The position numbers and the translations under genes were made by a program. Under the pieces are notes generated by a model. It was not told the DNA's origin. It did not search any database and worked only from the letters and a program-made list of their open reading frames with translations. Positions 54,794 through 64,000 of a DNA stretch of 64,000 bases are shown here, in pieces. The first letter of the stretch is position 1. Every line of letters starts with the position of its first letter. The DNA lies in assembly GCA_019694165.1 (NCBI GenBank), contig JAIBCL010000003.1:62001-126000 (forward strand). Reading direction: 5' to 3'. Source of the stretch: Verrucomicrobiaceae bacterium. Its GTDB lineage: Bacteria; Verrucomicrobiota; Verrucomicrobiia; Verrucomicrobiales; Verrucomicrobiaceae.

Positions 54794-56316
54794 AGCTTCC
54801 TGCTGTTAAAGCATTCACCCGATACTTTATGAACCTCTCGAAACTCCTGCCTGTCATCTCGCTAGCCGGACTGGTCCTGGCGAGCCCTCCCGCCCATGCC
54901 GAGGCCAGCAAACCAAACATCGTCTTCGTCCTCTTCGATGATCTCGGCTGGGGCCAGCCGCAGTGTTACAATCCACAGTCCGCCTTGCGCACGCCGAACC
55001 TCGACAAGCTGGCTTCACAGGGAATGCGTTTCACAGACGCGCACGCAGCGGCAGCGGTCTGCACACCCACGCGTTACGGAGTGCTCACAGGGCGGTATCC
55101 ATCGCGCATCGGGCAGTTCGGTGTCCTCACGACTTTCTCGAAGCCGATCATTCCGGCGAGCCGCACGACCGTTGCCTCGCTGCTCAAGGCGCAAGGCTAC
55201 GCGACCGCGTGTGTGGGCAAGTGGCACCTCGGTATGGACTGGGTGGACGGCAAACCAGGCAGCGAAAAGGAAGTGCCCATCGGTGCGAAGATGACCGGCG
55301 GCCCGAACGCGCTCGGGTTTGATTACTTCTGCGGCTTCACACACGCGCGCAACATCGGCACGGTGATCGAGCAGGATCACGTCATCGCTCATGTCGAGCC
55401 TGTGGAGAATCAGCCGCTGATGGTGAAGAAGGCGGTGGAGTGGCTGGATCGACGCAAAGTCGGCGAGCCCTTCTTTCTCTACTACCCGCTCGGGATTCCG
55501 CATGAGCCCATCGTGCCCTCAGACGAGTTCACTGGGAAGAGCGGCGCACAGGATCTCGTGCGGAAGGATCCGAAGTATGGCGACTGGCTCTACGAAGGGG
55601 ACGCGTTCCTCGGAAAAATCATGGAGGCGCTGGAGCGCAATCACCTCGCGGAGAATACGCTCATCATCGCCACCAGCGACAACGGCGCGGAGCATCGCGC
55701 CTACGAGCCGTTGCGCGAGTCCAAGCGCAGCATCTATGAAGGCGGTCATCGCGTGCCGTTCGTTGCGCGCTGGCCCGGCAAGGTGAAGGCCGGCTCGACG
55801 TGGAATCATCCAGTGTGTCTCAATGACTTGATGGCAACTGCTGCCGAACTCACCGGCGCGATGATCCCACCGAATGCAGGCGAGGACAGTGTCTCGATCC
55901 TCCCCGCTCTGCTGGGCAAAAGCGATGCAGCCACGCGCGAGGGAACAATTCATCAGTCATCGAGTGCCGACCTCGCAGTGCGACAGGGACCGTGGAAGCT
56001 TATCTTCAAAAAGGACGGCAGCCGCGAACTCTACAACCTTGAGACGGACCTGAGCGAAACGAGTGACGTGCTCACCGCAAATACCGAGACCGCTGCGAAA
56101 CTCACCGCACTCATGCAACGCTACATCAGTGAAGGTCGCAGCACGCCCGGCGCGACGCAGAAGAATGAGTTCAATCTTTCGATTACCAGCGAACCGAAGG
56201 CCAAGAAGGAACGGAAGACCAAGAAGGCAACGAGCGCCGACGCCGGTGGAAAGTCCGGAGCCGTGCGCGCACGCGCACGCGGAATGGCACTCGCCGCCGA
56301 TGCTTCGTTCGACTGA
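54790..56316 (+). CDS. Cys-type arylsulfatase-like sulfatase
   Basis: The 508-residue protein is exported by a signal peptide ending about AHAEA. The ATG at 54790 overlaps the previous stop (ATGA); one at 54829 gives a shorter leader. VLFDDLGWGQ starts the fold and C91-T-P-T-R95 is the formylglycine site (AAAVCTPTRYGVLTGRYP). CVGKWHLGMD and ATSDNGAEHRAYEPLRESK provide the catalytic His/Lys and late metal residues. The last 40 residues are very basic and Ala/Gly-rich, which could help binding to an acidic polysaccharide. It is the second sulfatase of the operon; the substrate is unknown. Confidence 0.92.
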   Translation: MKLPAVKAFTRYFMNLSKLLPVISLAGLVLASPPAHAEASKPNIVFVLFDDLGWGQPQCYNPQSALRTPNLDKLASQGMRFTDAHAAAAVCTPTRYGVLTGRYPSRIGQFGVLTTFSKPIIPASRTTVASLLKAQGYATACVGKWHLGMDWVDGKPGSEKEVPIGAKMTGGPNALGFDYFCGFTHARNIGTVIEQDHVIAHVEPVENQPLMVKKAVEWLDRRKVGEPFFLYYPLGIPHEPIVPSDEFTGKSGAQDLVRKDPKYGDWLYEGDAFLGKIMEALERNHLAENTLIIATSDNGAEHRAYEPLRESKRSIYEGGHRVPFVARWPGKVKAGSTWNHPVCLNDLMATAAELTGAMIPPNAGEDSVSILPALLGKSDAATREGTIHQSSSADLAVRQGPWKLIFKKDGSRELYNLETDLSETSDVLTANTETAAKLTALMQRYISEGRSTPGATQKNEFNLSITSEPKAKKERKTKKATSADAGGKSGAVRARARGMALAADASFD

Positions 56317-56339
56317 ATGACCATTATTCAATTCGATTC

Positions 56340-58247
56340 ATGAAGCCACTCGCCGCACTGGTTGCAGCGTTGCTGCTCGTTCCATTCTCCGCGCTGCACG
56401 CTGCTGATCGCAAGCCGAACGTCGTCATCTTCCTCGGCGATGACATGGGCTATGGCGACCTCGCTTGCTACGGCAACAAAATCATCCAGTCGCCGAACCT
56501 CGACAAGTTTGCGCGCGAAGGGATGCGCTTCACGCAGGGCTATGCGGCGTGCGCGGTGTGCTCGCCATCGCGGTCCGCGATTCAGACCGGGCGCACGCCG
56601 TATCGCAATGGCGTTTACAACTGGATTCCCGAGGGGCGCGACATGCACTTGCGTTCGTCGGAGATCACCATCGCTACGTTGCTGAAAGGCGCGGGCTACA
56701 CGACGTGCCACAGCGGCAAGTGGCACTTGAACGGGAAGTTCAACTCGCCGGATCAGCCACAGCCGAACGATCACGGCTACGACTGGTGGTTCGCCACGCA
56801 GAACAACGCGCATCCAAGCCACAGGGATCCCGACAACTTCGTGCGCAACGGCAAGCCGACGGGAAATCTCACGGGCTACTCCGGGCAGATCGTCGTGAAC
56901 GAGGCGATTGATTTTCTCAAGAATCACCGCGATCCGCAGAAGCCGTTCCTGCTGAACATCTGCACGCACGAGACGCATCAGCCCATCGAGGCCGATCCGA
57001 AGTATCAGGCGCTCTATCCGAACGTGGATGAAAGCCACCGCCAGTTCTATGGCGATGCGACGCAGATGGACGCTGCCTTTGGCACGCTGATGAAGGCGCT
57101 GGAAGAAGCCGGTGAAGCTGACAACACCATCGTCTTCATCACGGCGGACAACGGCCCCGAAGGCGACGGTGAGACGAAGCGCAACTGCGGCAGCACCGGC
57201 GGGCTGCGCGGTCGCAAACGCTGGCTCTACGAGGGCGGCATTCGTGAGCAGTTCATGGTGCGCTGGCCGGGGCACATCAAGCCGGGCAGCACTTGTGATC
57301 AGCCCGTGATCGGCTCGGACATTTTCACCACCGTCTGCGAGGTCGCCGGTATCAAGCCGCCTGCGGATCGCGTTATCGACGGTGCGAGCATCGTGCCTGC
57401 GTTCAACAGTCAAACCATCTCGCGCAAAGTGCCTCTGTTCTGGCATTACACCGCGCCGGGCGGCATGCACATCGCGTTGCGCGACGGCGACTGGAAGCTC
57501 CTGGCAAGCGAAGCGATGGACAAGTTCGAACTCTACAACTTGAAGGACGATGTGAAGGAAGCCAACGACCTCTCGGCGAAGGAACCCGAGCGCGTGAAGC
57601 AGATGCACCAGACAATGTCGCGCATGGTCGCCGAGATGGCTGTCGGTGCGCCCATTTGGGAGAAAGGCAAAGGCAAAGTAGAGAAGCCTGCAAAACCTCG
57701 CGGCGCGAAGTCGAAGGCGGCTGCCACTCCGACAAACCTGCCATCTGCGGCAGGTGAGTTCGCCGTGGTCGAAGGCGCTGAGATTGGCAAGACGGACGAT
57801 GGCTATGTGATCAGCAGCGCCGCTGAAGGCTTCGCCTTGAAGCAACTCGATCAGCCCATCACGCATCAGGCGACCATCCGCGTCACTTATCAAGGCTCGG
57901 GCGGCGGCACCCGCAACGCCTGCATCGCCTTCGGTGCCGAGGCGAAGAACGAGTCGCTGATCAAAGCGGGCACCATGATTGGCATGCATCAGCACGGGAT
58001 CTTCAAAGGCCCGTGGTCACAAGTGAAACAGGGTAAGACACTCAAGACAGGCTTTGAACCGGACGACAAGTTTGATGCGACCGTGACCATCGATCTCGAC
58101 CGTCACATCGTCACGCTGGTCTTGGATGATGCCACGGTGGAGACCGCTTTGCCCGCAGACCTGAAGGAAGTCCGCTACCTCGGCTACTACACCAAAGGTG
58201 CTCGCTCCAGCTTCGGGCCCATGGGGGTTACGCGAATCGGTGAGTAA
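56340..58247 (+). CDS. Cys-type sulfatase with extra C-terminal beta domain
   Basis: The 635-residue secreted protein has a signal ending about LHAAD and the sulfatase domain to about residue 435. GDDMGYGDLACYGN opens the fold and C74-S-P-S-R78 is the formylglycine site (CAVCSPSRSAIQTGRTP). CHSGKWHLNGKF and ITADNGPEGDGETKRN follow. A Lys/Ala/Pro-rich linker (about 440-470) leads to a C-terminal beta-sandwich-like domain of about 165 residues (GDG-type turns, FDATVTIDLDRHIVTLVLDDA) that resembles LamG/concanavalin folds and may bind carbohydrate. It lies 23 nt after the previous gene and 26 nt before the next. Confidence 0.92.
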   Translation: MKPLAALVAALLLVPFSALHAADRKPNVVIFLGDDMGYGDLACYGNKIIQSPNLDKFAREGMRFTQGYAACAVCSPSRSAIQTGRTPYRNGVYNWIPEGRDMHLRSSEITIATLLKGAGYTTCHSGKWHLNGKFNSPDQPQPNDHGYDWWFATQNNAHPSHRDPDNFVRNGKPTGNLTGYSGQIVVNEAIDFLKNHRDPQKPFLLNICTHETHQPIEADPKYQALYPNVDESHRQFYGDATQMDAAFGTLMKALEEAGEADNTIVFITADNGPEGDGETKRNCGSTGGLRGRKRWLYEGGIREQFMVRWPGHIKPGSTCDQPVIGSDIFTTVCEVAGIKPPADRVIDGASIVPAFNSQTISRKVPLFWHYTAPGGMHIALRDGDWKLLASEAMDKFELYNLKDDVKEANDLSAKEPERVKQMHQTMSRMVAEMAVGAPIWEKGKGKVEKPAKPRGAKSKAAATPTNLPSAAGEFAVVEGAEIGKTDDGYVISSAAEGFALKQLDQPITHQATIRVTYQGSGGGTRNACIAFGAEAKNESLIKAGTMIGMHQHGIFKGPWSQVKQGKTLKTGFEPDDKFDATVTIDLDRHIVTLVLDDATVETALPADLKEVRYLGYYTKGARSSFGPMGVTRIGE

Positions 58248-58273
58248 GCGAAATCATCTAACCAAGGCCGATC

Positions 58274-59806
58274 ATGAAATTCATTCTGCATCTCGTCGCG
58301 ACATTGCTGCTCCTTTCGCCGACCGCTTCGCTTGCGGTCGATGCGCCGAGGCCCAACATCATTATCATCCTCGCTGACGATCTCGGCTACGGTGACGTCG
58401 CGTGTTACAATTCGCAGTCGAAAGTGCCGACGCCAAACATTGACCGGCTCGCGCGCGAGGGAATGCGATTTACCGACGCGCACAGTCCTTGCACGGTATG
58501 CACGCCCACACGCTTCTCGCTGATGACCGGTGTGATGCCGTTCCGCGTGCCAAACGGCGGGACGGTCTTCACCGGCGTTGGCGGACCTTCACTCATCGCG
58601 CCGGGGCGGCTGACGCTACCGGAGATGCTTCGCGCACAAGGCTACGCGACTGCTGCCGTCGGCAAGTGGCATGTGGGGATGTCGTTCTTCGATAAGGCCG
58701 GGAATCGGATCACCGCCAACGGCGTCGAGGGTGTGAAGCAAATCGATTACACGCGCCGCATCGAAGGCGGGCCGGCGGATCACGGCTTCGATTCGTTCTT
58801 CGGCACGGCGTGCTGTCCCGGCACAGACTGGCTCTACGCGTTCATCGTGAACGACCGCATCCCCACGCCGCCAACGCGGGCCATCGACAGAGCGCTGCTG
58901 CCCAAGCATCCGTATGCCAATGATTGTCGCGGCGGCATGATCGCGCCGGACTATCCGATGGAGGAACTCGACCTCGTCTTCCTCAAGCGCAGCCAACAAT
59001 TTCTCGAAGAGCATGTGAAGAAATCGGCCAGCAAGCCCTTCTTCCTCTACCACTCCACGCACGCAGTGCATCTGCCGTCGTTCGCTGCGCCGCAGTTCAA
59101 TGGCAAGACGCAGGCTGGGCCCCACGGCGACTTCATTTTCGAGTTCGATTGGGTCGTCGGTGAGCTGCTGAAGACGGTCGAGACACTCGGCGTTGCCGAC
59201 AACACACTCATCATCCTCAGCAGCGACAACGGTCCCGAAACCACCGCCGTGGTCCACATGCGTGAAGACTATGCTCACGACGGCGCGAGACCTTGGCGTG
59301 GTGTGAAACGCGATGCGTGGGAAGGCGGCCACCGCGTGCCCTTCATCGTGCGCTGGCCGGATCGCATCCAAGCTGGCACCACCAGCGATCAACTCGCCTG
59401 TCTCACCGATGTGATGGCCACCGCTGCCGCCATCACGGGTTCTGAGCTGCCGCGTGATGCTGCCGAAGATAGTTTCAATTTGCTGCCTGCCCTCGAAGGC
59501 AAAGCCGCCGCGCCGATCCGTCCTTACTTGCTCACGCAAGCATTCAACGGTGCGCGAACGCTCACGCTGCGTCGCGGCCAGTGGAAATACATCGCCCATC
59601 GCGGCTCCGGCGGTAACGGCTACGACAAAGGCGAGCTAAAACCCTACGCTCTCCCTGAACTCGATCCCGAAGCCCCAGCACAGCTTTACGATGTGTCGGC
59701 TGATCCTGGCGAGACGACCAATCTCTACTCGAAAAGGCCCGAGATCGTGAAGCAACTCCGCGCATTGCTCGAACAATCAAAAACTACCGGACGCAGTCGT
59801 CCATGA
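58274..59806 (+). CDS. Cys-type arylsulfatase-like sulfatase
   Basis: The 510-residue protein has a signal ending about SLAVD. LADDLGYGDVACYN gives the metal Asp pair and C76-T-P-T-R80 is the formylglycine site (SPCTVCTPTRFSLMTG). AAVGKWHVGMSFF and LSSDNGPETTAV complete the active site. The length and layout are those of arylsulfatase A-like and N-acetylgalactosamine-sulfatase-like enzymes. It is the fourth sulfatase in a row; its stop overlaps the start of the cytochrome/beta-propeller gene (ATGA). The four differ enough in sequence to suggest different sulfate positions on one complex substrate. Confidence 0.92.
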   Translation: MKFILHLVATLLLLSPTASLAVDAPRPNIIIILADDLGYGDVACYNSQSKVPTPNIDRLAREGMRFTDAHSPCTVCTPTRFSLMTGVMPFRVPNGGTVFTGVGGPSLIAPGRLTLPEMLRAQGYATAAVGKWHVGMSFFDKAGNRITANGVEGVKQIDYTRRIEGGPADHGFDSFFGTACCPGTDWLYAFIVNDRIPTPPTRAIDRALLPKHPYANDCRGGMIAPDYPMEELDLVFLKRSQQFLEEHVKKSASKPFFLYHSTHAVHLPSFAAPQFNGKTQAGPHGDFIFEFDWVVGELLKTVETLGVADNTLIILSSDNGPETTAVVHMREDYAHDGARPWRGVKRDAWEGGHRVPFIVRWPDRIQAGTTSDQLACLTDVMATAAAITGSELPRDAAEDSFNLLPALEGKAAAPIRPYLLTQAFNGARTLTLRRGQWKYIAHRGSGGNGYDKGELKPYALPELDPEAPAQLYDVSADPGETTNLYSKRPEIVKQLRALLEQSKTTGRSRP

Positions 59807-62800
59807 CCCCCATGAAATACTTGATCGCCCTCATCGCTCTTCCATCGTTCGCCATCGCCGCCACACCGCGTGATGCGCTTCCGCTCGATGCGGCTGAATG
59901 GCCGTTGAACTACCGGCTTCATCTTGAGGGCGAGGCGAAGGTGAAGGTGGGCGATGATCTGACGATCGCACTCGATGCCAAAGGACCCCATGACATCGCC
60001 GTCGAACATCCGGCCGATGGCGCGCCGGTGCTGCGTGTGTGGAATGGTGGCAAGCTGGTGCGTGGTCCTGAAGATGTGCCGTCGCTGGTGGCATCAGGAG
60101 CGAAGGACTTTCCCGATGCAAATGTCGATCTCGGCGCGGACTTCACGGCGATGGCGATGTTTGAAGCGACGGGTGAAGGGACCTTGTTCTCGAAGTGCGC
60201 GCCGAGAGGCAAGTGGTCGCCGGATGCGAAGGCTCTCTTCATTCGCGGCGGACGGCTCGTGTATGACATTGGCTGGCTTGGCGCGATGAACGGAGGCCCA
60301 AAGGTGAATGATGGCAAGCCGCACACGGCGGTGCTCACCGTGCGCGGAGGTGCGGCGAGTCTGTGGCTGGATGGCAAGCAGATCGCACAGAAGGTGAGTT
60401 TCACGAAGCCGGATCAAAAGGATCATGTGTTCAAGGTGGGTCGCGCTGCGCCGAACTTCGCGGGTGATCTAAGACGCGCAAACATTCGCGCAGTGCGCGT
60501 GTGGCAGCGTGCGCTGCCGGAGGGCGAGCTGGCGTTGCTTTTCAAAGACGGTGGCGCCAGTGCGAACACACCGGACTTCACCCACACGCCGAAGGCTGGT
60601 GCGAAGCCTGTGATCGAAGGCGGCAGCGGCTGGGTGCAGGCGCTGGAGCGCAGTGATCATGCGGAGATTGTGGGCGCATGGAGCGACAAGACGCTGAAGG
60701 AAGGCGAGGCGATCTACAAGTCCCTGTGCATCGTCTGCCACGGCACGAAGGAGCAGCCGGGATCGTTGCCCACCGCGCTACGTTTTGCCGAAGGGCAGTT
60801 CAAGAACGGCAGCGATCCGTATTCGATGTTCACCACGCTGACGAAGGGCTTGGGCCAGATGGTGCCGCAGCCGCAATACACGACGGCGCAGAAATACGCA
60901 GTCATCTATTACATCCGCGAGACTTTCCTGCGTCCGCACAATCCATCGCAGTTGAAGGACATCGATCTCGCGTTCCTACCGCGCGGTCTCGTGCGTGCGG
61001 AAGCGGAGAAGGCGGACACGTCTTTGCCGCCCTACAAGCGCATGGATCTCGGACCGGCGTTGTTCTGGACGTTTGAAGTCGCGCCCGACAACATCGCGCA
61101 GAAGGGCATCGCCATTCGCCTCGATGACGGTCCTGGCGGCGTGAGCAAGGGCCGCGCGTGGATGGTTTATGATCACGACACGATGCGCGTGGCCACTGCG
61201 ACCACGGGCGACTTCGTTGATTGGAAGGGGATCGCGTTCGATGGTAGTCACGGCACGCACACGGGACTGACGGGCGAGCGACATTTCATCAATCCAACGG
61301 GGCCAGGATGGGCGGTCGATAGCTTCGACGACAAGCGCGCTCCGGCGAAGGACGGCAAGAAATACGGGCCTCATGCGGGACTGAAGTTCGAAGGACTCTA
61401 CACGCATCAAAACAAAGTCGTCATCGCGGCGAACATCCACGGCACGCATGTCATCGAATCGCCCGCGTGGCTCGACTACGGCAGCACGCCGGTGTTTGTG
61501 CGCACGGTGAATGTCGGTGAAGCGAAGCAGCCGCTCTTGCTCCGTGTGGCTCCGGAAAACGTGAACGTTGTTTTGAAAGGCGAAGGTGCGTTGAGTAAAG
61601 AGAGCGGCTTCTGGATTGCCAAGCTGTCGTCCGGAGCCAAGGCGCAGCTCTTCGTCTCCAAGGTCGATGCGGCGTCGCTCGATACGATGGCGAAGTCATT
61701 CTCGGCTCCGCTCGATCTCACGCCACTGACGAAAGGCGGTCCGGCGATGTGGCCGCAAACCGTCACCACGACTTCTGTCGCTGGCAAAGACGATGGCGCG
61801 TTCGTGTCAGACGACTTCACGCTGCCCCTCGAGAATCCTTGGCAAAGCTGGATGCGTCCCGGCGGCTTTGATTTCACACCGGATGGCAAGGCGGCCATCG
61901 TCGCGATGTGGAATGGTGATGTGTGGCGCGTCGATGGCGTGATGGACAAAGCGCCTGCGAAGCTGACGTGGCGCAGGATCGCGAGTGGTTTGTTCCAGCC
62001 GCTCGGCGTGAAGTTCCGTGGCGATGAACTCTTCATCACCTGCCGTGATCAGATTGCACGGCTCCGTGATTTGAATGGCGATGGCGAGATCGACTTCATT
62101 GAGTGCTTCAACGACGACGCGCAGGTCACCGAGCACTTCCACGAGTTCGCGATGGGCCTGCAAACCGATGCGGCGGGCAATTTCTACTATGCCAAGTCCG
62201 GCCGCCATGCGCTCGACAGCGTCATTCCGCAGCACGGCACGCTGCTGAAGGTCAGCGCCGATGGCGCAAAGACAGAAATCCTCGCCACCGGCTTCCGCGC
62301 CGCGAACGGCGTGTGCCTCAACGACGACGGCACGTTCTTCGTCACCGACCAAGAAGGCTTCTGGACACCGAAGAACCGCATCAATCGTGTGAAGGTCGGT
62401 GGCTTCTACGGGAACATGTATGGCTACACCAGCGTCACCGACGAATCCGACTCCGCGATGGAGCAGCCACTCGTCTGGGTGACCAATGACAAAGACCGCA
62501 GCCCTGCCGAACTGATCTGGGTGCCAAAAAACGCGTGGGGCAATCTCGGCGGCTCGTTGCTCAATCTCAGCTACGGCACCGGCCGCGCCTTCATCATCCC
62601 GCACGAGGAAGTGAATGGAAAATGGCAAGGCGCCGTCTGCGAACTCCCCATGCCCGCCTTCGCCACCGGCATCATGCGCGGTCGCTTCGGCAGCGATGGA
62701 GCCCTCTACACCTGCGGTATGTTCGCCTGGGCCGGCAACGCCACGAGTCCCGGTGGATTTCACCGCATCCGCCGCGGCACGCAGCCTGCGCAGGTGCCAC

Positions 62801-63078
62801 TGGCCATTCATGCGGCGAAAGGAGCCATGAGCGTGACCTTTAGCGATCCCATCACTGACACCACGAGCGCCATCAAGGTGTGGTCATTGAAGCGCACGAA
62901 GAACTATGGTTCCAAGCACTACGACGAGCACGAAGTGACGATTCACGGCGTGAAGCTCAGTGAAGACAAGCGCACCGTGACGCTCGACATCCCCGATCTC
63001 GCGCCGACGTGGTGCTACGAACTCAAGATCGGAGATCGCAATCTGCACGGAACCATTCACCAACTCGCCAACCCATGA
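59803..63078 (+). CDS. Secreted LamG-cytochrome c-beta-propeller protein
   Basis: The 1091-residue protein has a signal ending about FAIAA; ATGs at 59803 and 59812 are both usable, and the first overlaps the previous stop. Residues about 100-255 resemble a LamG/concanavalin domain (FEATGEGTLFSKC, ASLWLDGKQI). A cytochrome c domain at about 295-375 has C309-x2-C312-H313 and an axial Met candidate in GQMVPQP. A large PVC-specific segment follows (about 385-680). The C-terminal part (about 680-1000) is a six-bladed propeller (GGFDFTPDGKAAIVAMWNGDVWRVDG, ANGVCLNDDGTFFVTDQEGFW). It may oxidise a sugar released by the sulfatases and pass electrons to the respiratory chain. It ends overlapping the acetylesterase-like gene (ATGA). 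Confidence 0.85.
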   Translation: MTPMKYLIALIALPSFAIAATPRDALPLDAAEWPLNYRLHLEGEAKVKVGDDLTIALDAKGPHDIAVEHPADGAPVLRVWNGGKLVRGPEDVPSLVASGAKDFPDANVDLGADFTAMAMFEATGEGTLFSKCAPRGKWSPDAKALFIRGGRLVYDIGWLGAMNGGPKVNDGKPHTAVLTVRGGAASLWLDGKQIAQKVSFTKPDQKDHVFKVGRAAPNFAGDLRRANIRAVRVWQRALPEGELALLFKDGGASANTPDFTHTPKAGAKPVIEGGSGWVQALERSDHAEIVGAWSDKTLKEGEAIYKSLCIVCHGTKEQPGSLPTALRFAEGQFKNGSDPYSMFTTLTKGLGQMVPQPQYTTAQKYAVIYYIRETFLRPHNPSQLKDIDLAFLPRGLVRAEAEKADTSLPPYKRMDLGPALFWTFEVAPDNIAQKGIAIRLDDGPGGVSKGRAWMVYDHDTMRVATATTGDFVDWKGIAFDGSHGTHTGLTGERHFINPTGPGWAVDSFDDKRAPAKDGKKYGPHAGLKFEGLYTHQNKVVIAANIHGTHVIESPAWLDYGSTPVFVRTVNVGEAKQPLLLRVAPENVNVVLKGEGALSKESGFWIAKLSSGAKAQLFVSKVDAASLDTMAKSFSAPLDLTPLTKGGPAMWPQTVTTTSVAGKDDGAFVSDDFTLPLENPWQSWMRPGGFDFTPDGKAAIVAMWNGDVWRVDGVMDKAPAKLTWRRIASGLFQPLGVKFRGDELFITCRDQIARLRDLNGDGEIDFIECFNDDAQVTEHFHEFAMGLQTDAAGNFYYAKSGRHALDSVIPQHGTLLKVSADGAKTEILATGFRAANGVCLNDDGTFFVTDQEGFWTPKNRINRVKVGGFYGNMYGYTSVTDESDSAMEQPLVWVTNDKDRSPAELIWVPKNAWGNLGGSLLNLSYGTGRAFIIPHEEVNGKWQGAVCELPMPAFATGIMRGRFGSDGALYTCGMFAWAGNATSPGGFHRIRRGTQPAQVPLAIHAAKGAMSVTFSDPITDTTSAIKVWSLKRTKNYGSKHYDEHEVTIHGVKLSEDKRTVTLDIPDLAPTWCYELKIGDRNLHGTIHQLANP

Positions 63079-64000
63079 AATACATCCTCGCCTCACTCCT
63101 CCTCGCGGCATCACTCCAAGCCGCACCGCTCAAAGTCTTCATCCTTGCCGGCCAGTCGAACATGGAGGGGCATGCGAAGATCGAGACGTTTGATTACATC
63201 GGCGATGATCCGGCCACCGCACCGCTGCTGAAGATGATGCGCGATGACAAAGGCGAGCCGCGTGTGTGCGATCACACCTGGATTTCCTACTTTACCGGCA
63301 AATACGATGGCAGCGCGAATGGCGAGGGCACGGGGAAGCTCACGGCGGGTTATGGCGCACGCGACGACGCCACGAAGTCGAATGGCAAGATTGGCCCGGA
63401 GTTCACCTTCGGCCTCACGATGGATGCAGCGCTGAAGGAGCCGGTGCTCATCATCAAGACGGCGTGGGGCGGCCGGAGCTTGAACACGGAGTTTCGCCCG
63501 CCGAGCGCGGGGCCGTATGAACTCAACGACTACCAAAAGAAGCTCTACTACGGCCCGCCCGGCCATGGCGTGCCGAAGGACATGAATCAGTGGCTTGAAG
63601 AGAAGAAGCGCGAAACCGGCCGCTTCTACCGCTACATGGTCGAGCATGTGAAGCATGTGCTCGCAGATCCCAAGCGCGTTTGCCCGGCCTACAAGGCCAA
63701 GGACGGCTACGAGATCGCCGGCTTCGTGTGGCTCCAAGGCTTCAACGACATGGTGGACGGCCACACGTATCCCGACCGCGGCAAGCCGGGCCGTTTTGCG
63801 CTCTACAGCGACCTCCTCGCCCACTTCATCCGCGATGTGCGCAGAGATTTGGGTGCGCCGAGGATGCCGTTCGTCATTGGCGTGATGGGTGTTGATGGTT
63901 TGAAGGCGAAGCCGGACACCGTCGCCTTCCGCGAGGCCATGACCGCGCCATCGTTGCTTCCCGAGTTCAAAGGCAACGTCTTCGCCGTGCCCACCGCGCC
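63075..64000 (+). CDS. Sialate O-acetylesterase-like SGNH hydrolase (3' end beyond window)
   Basis: The first 308 residues are visible; the frame is still open at the window edge. A signal peptide ends about SLQAAP. The nucleophile motif is GQSNMEGH with Ser28, and a block III-type FVWLQGFNDMVDG lies near residue 220, the layout of the SASA/carbohydrate esterase 6-like family. It probably removes O-acetyl groups from a glycan. The start overlaps the stop of the cytochrome/propeller gene (ATGA), making it part of the same operon and fitting a substrate that is both sulfated and acetylated. Confidence 0.88.
   Translation, partial: MKYILASLLLAASLQAAPLKVFILAGQSNMEGHAKIETFDYIGDDPATAPLLKMMRDDKGEPRVCDHTWISYFTGKYDGSANGEGTGKLTAGYGARDDATKSNGKIGPEFTFGLTMDAALKEPVLIIKTAWGGRSLNTEFRPPSAGPYELNDYQKKLYYGPPGHGVPKDMNQWLEEKKRETGRFYRYMVEHVKHVLADPKRVCPAYKAKDGYEIAGFVWLQGFNDMVDGHTYPDRGKPGRFALYSDLLAHFIRDVRRDLGAPRMPFVIGVMGVDGLKAKPDTVAFREAMTAPSLLPEFKGNVFAVPTA

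Overview
The window looks like chromosomal DNA from the PVC superphylum, most likely Verrucomicrobiota. The evidence is several protein types typical of that group: two DUF1549/DUF1553-type cytochrome proteins with a DUF1501 partner, two large haem-binding beta-propeller proteins, four Cys-type sulfatases, an ECF sigma factor coupled to a Ser/Thr kinase, a prepeptidase-domain secreted protein, and surface proteins with calcium-binding repeats. GC is high, genes are often joined by 4-nt ATGA overlaps, and Shine-Dalgarno sequences are mostly weak. No rRNA, tRNA, CRISPR array, transposase or phage gene was recognised.

Region 1 (1-17256) follows the 3' part of a NamZ/DUF1343 peptidoglycan-recycling gene and looks like a surface-glycan or glycoconjugate locus. 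It holds a glycoside hydrolase-GT2 membrane fusion, a GNAT/nitrilase pair, a TylF-type methyltransferase, a GNAT_6/FemAB-like protein, a GT4 glycosyltransferase, a Wzx-like flippase, an AAC(3)-fold acetyltransferase and a Gfo/Idh-DegT fusion for amino-sugar synthesis. Its most unusual part is 5688-9561: a fused 2-oxoacid dehydrogenase E1 with an added zinc ribbon, then a protein that joins an E2-type lipoyl domain and a subunit-binding domain to a left-handed beta-helix serine-acetyltransferase-like domain, then the methyltransferase, all translationally coupled. This suggests acylation of a metabolite or glycan directly from an acyl-lipoyl arm instead of from CoA.

Region 2 (17493-33429) contains a DUF1549 protein, a mazEF toxin-antitoxin pair, a prepeptidase-domain protein, a ceramidase-like protein, a lone nuoA, small Dabb and glutaredoxin-like genes, a class C beta-lactamase-like serine hydrolase, a large PVC haem protein carrying an in-frame inverted repeat, and two coupled secreted proteins. 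One of these is a beta-helix with cysteines spaced at exactly 22 residues. Divergent from the last pair is an ECF sigma factor-kinase operon (33549-36310), with a perfect 16-bp palindrome between them.

Region 3 (36527-50526) has a Tat-exported sialidase-like protein, a DUF1549/DUF1553 plus DUF1501 pair, and housekeeping genes: queG, an SDR-shikimate kinase fusion, a cell-wall amidase, a YmdB-like phosphodiesterase, mmuM, trpB and a phosphodiesterase/sulfatase-fold secreted protein.

Region 4 (50780-64000) is a catabolic locus. A PAS-AraC regulator diverges from a long, tightly packed operon encoding a secreted VHL-like/tandem metallopeptidase, four sulfatases, a cytochrome/beta-propeller protein and a sialate O-acetylesterase-like hydrolase that runs off the window. 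Together they suggest use of a sulfated, acetylated glycan or glycoprotein.
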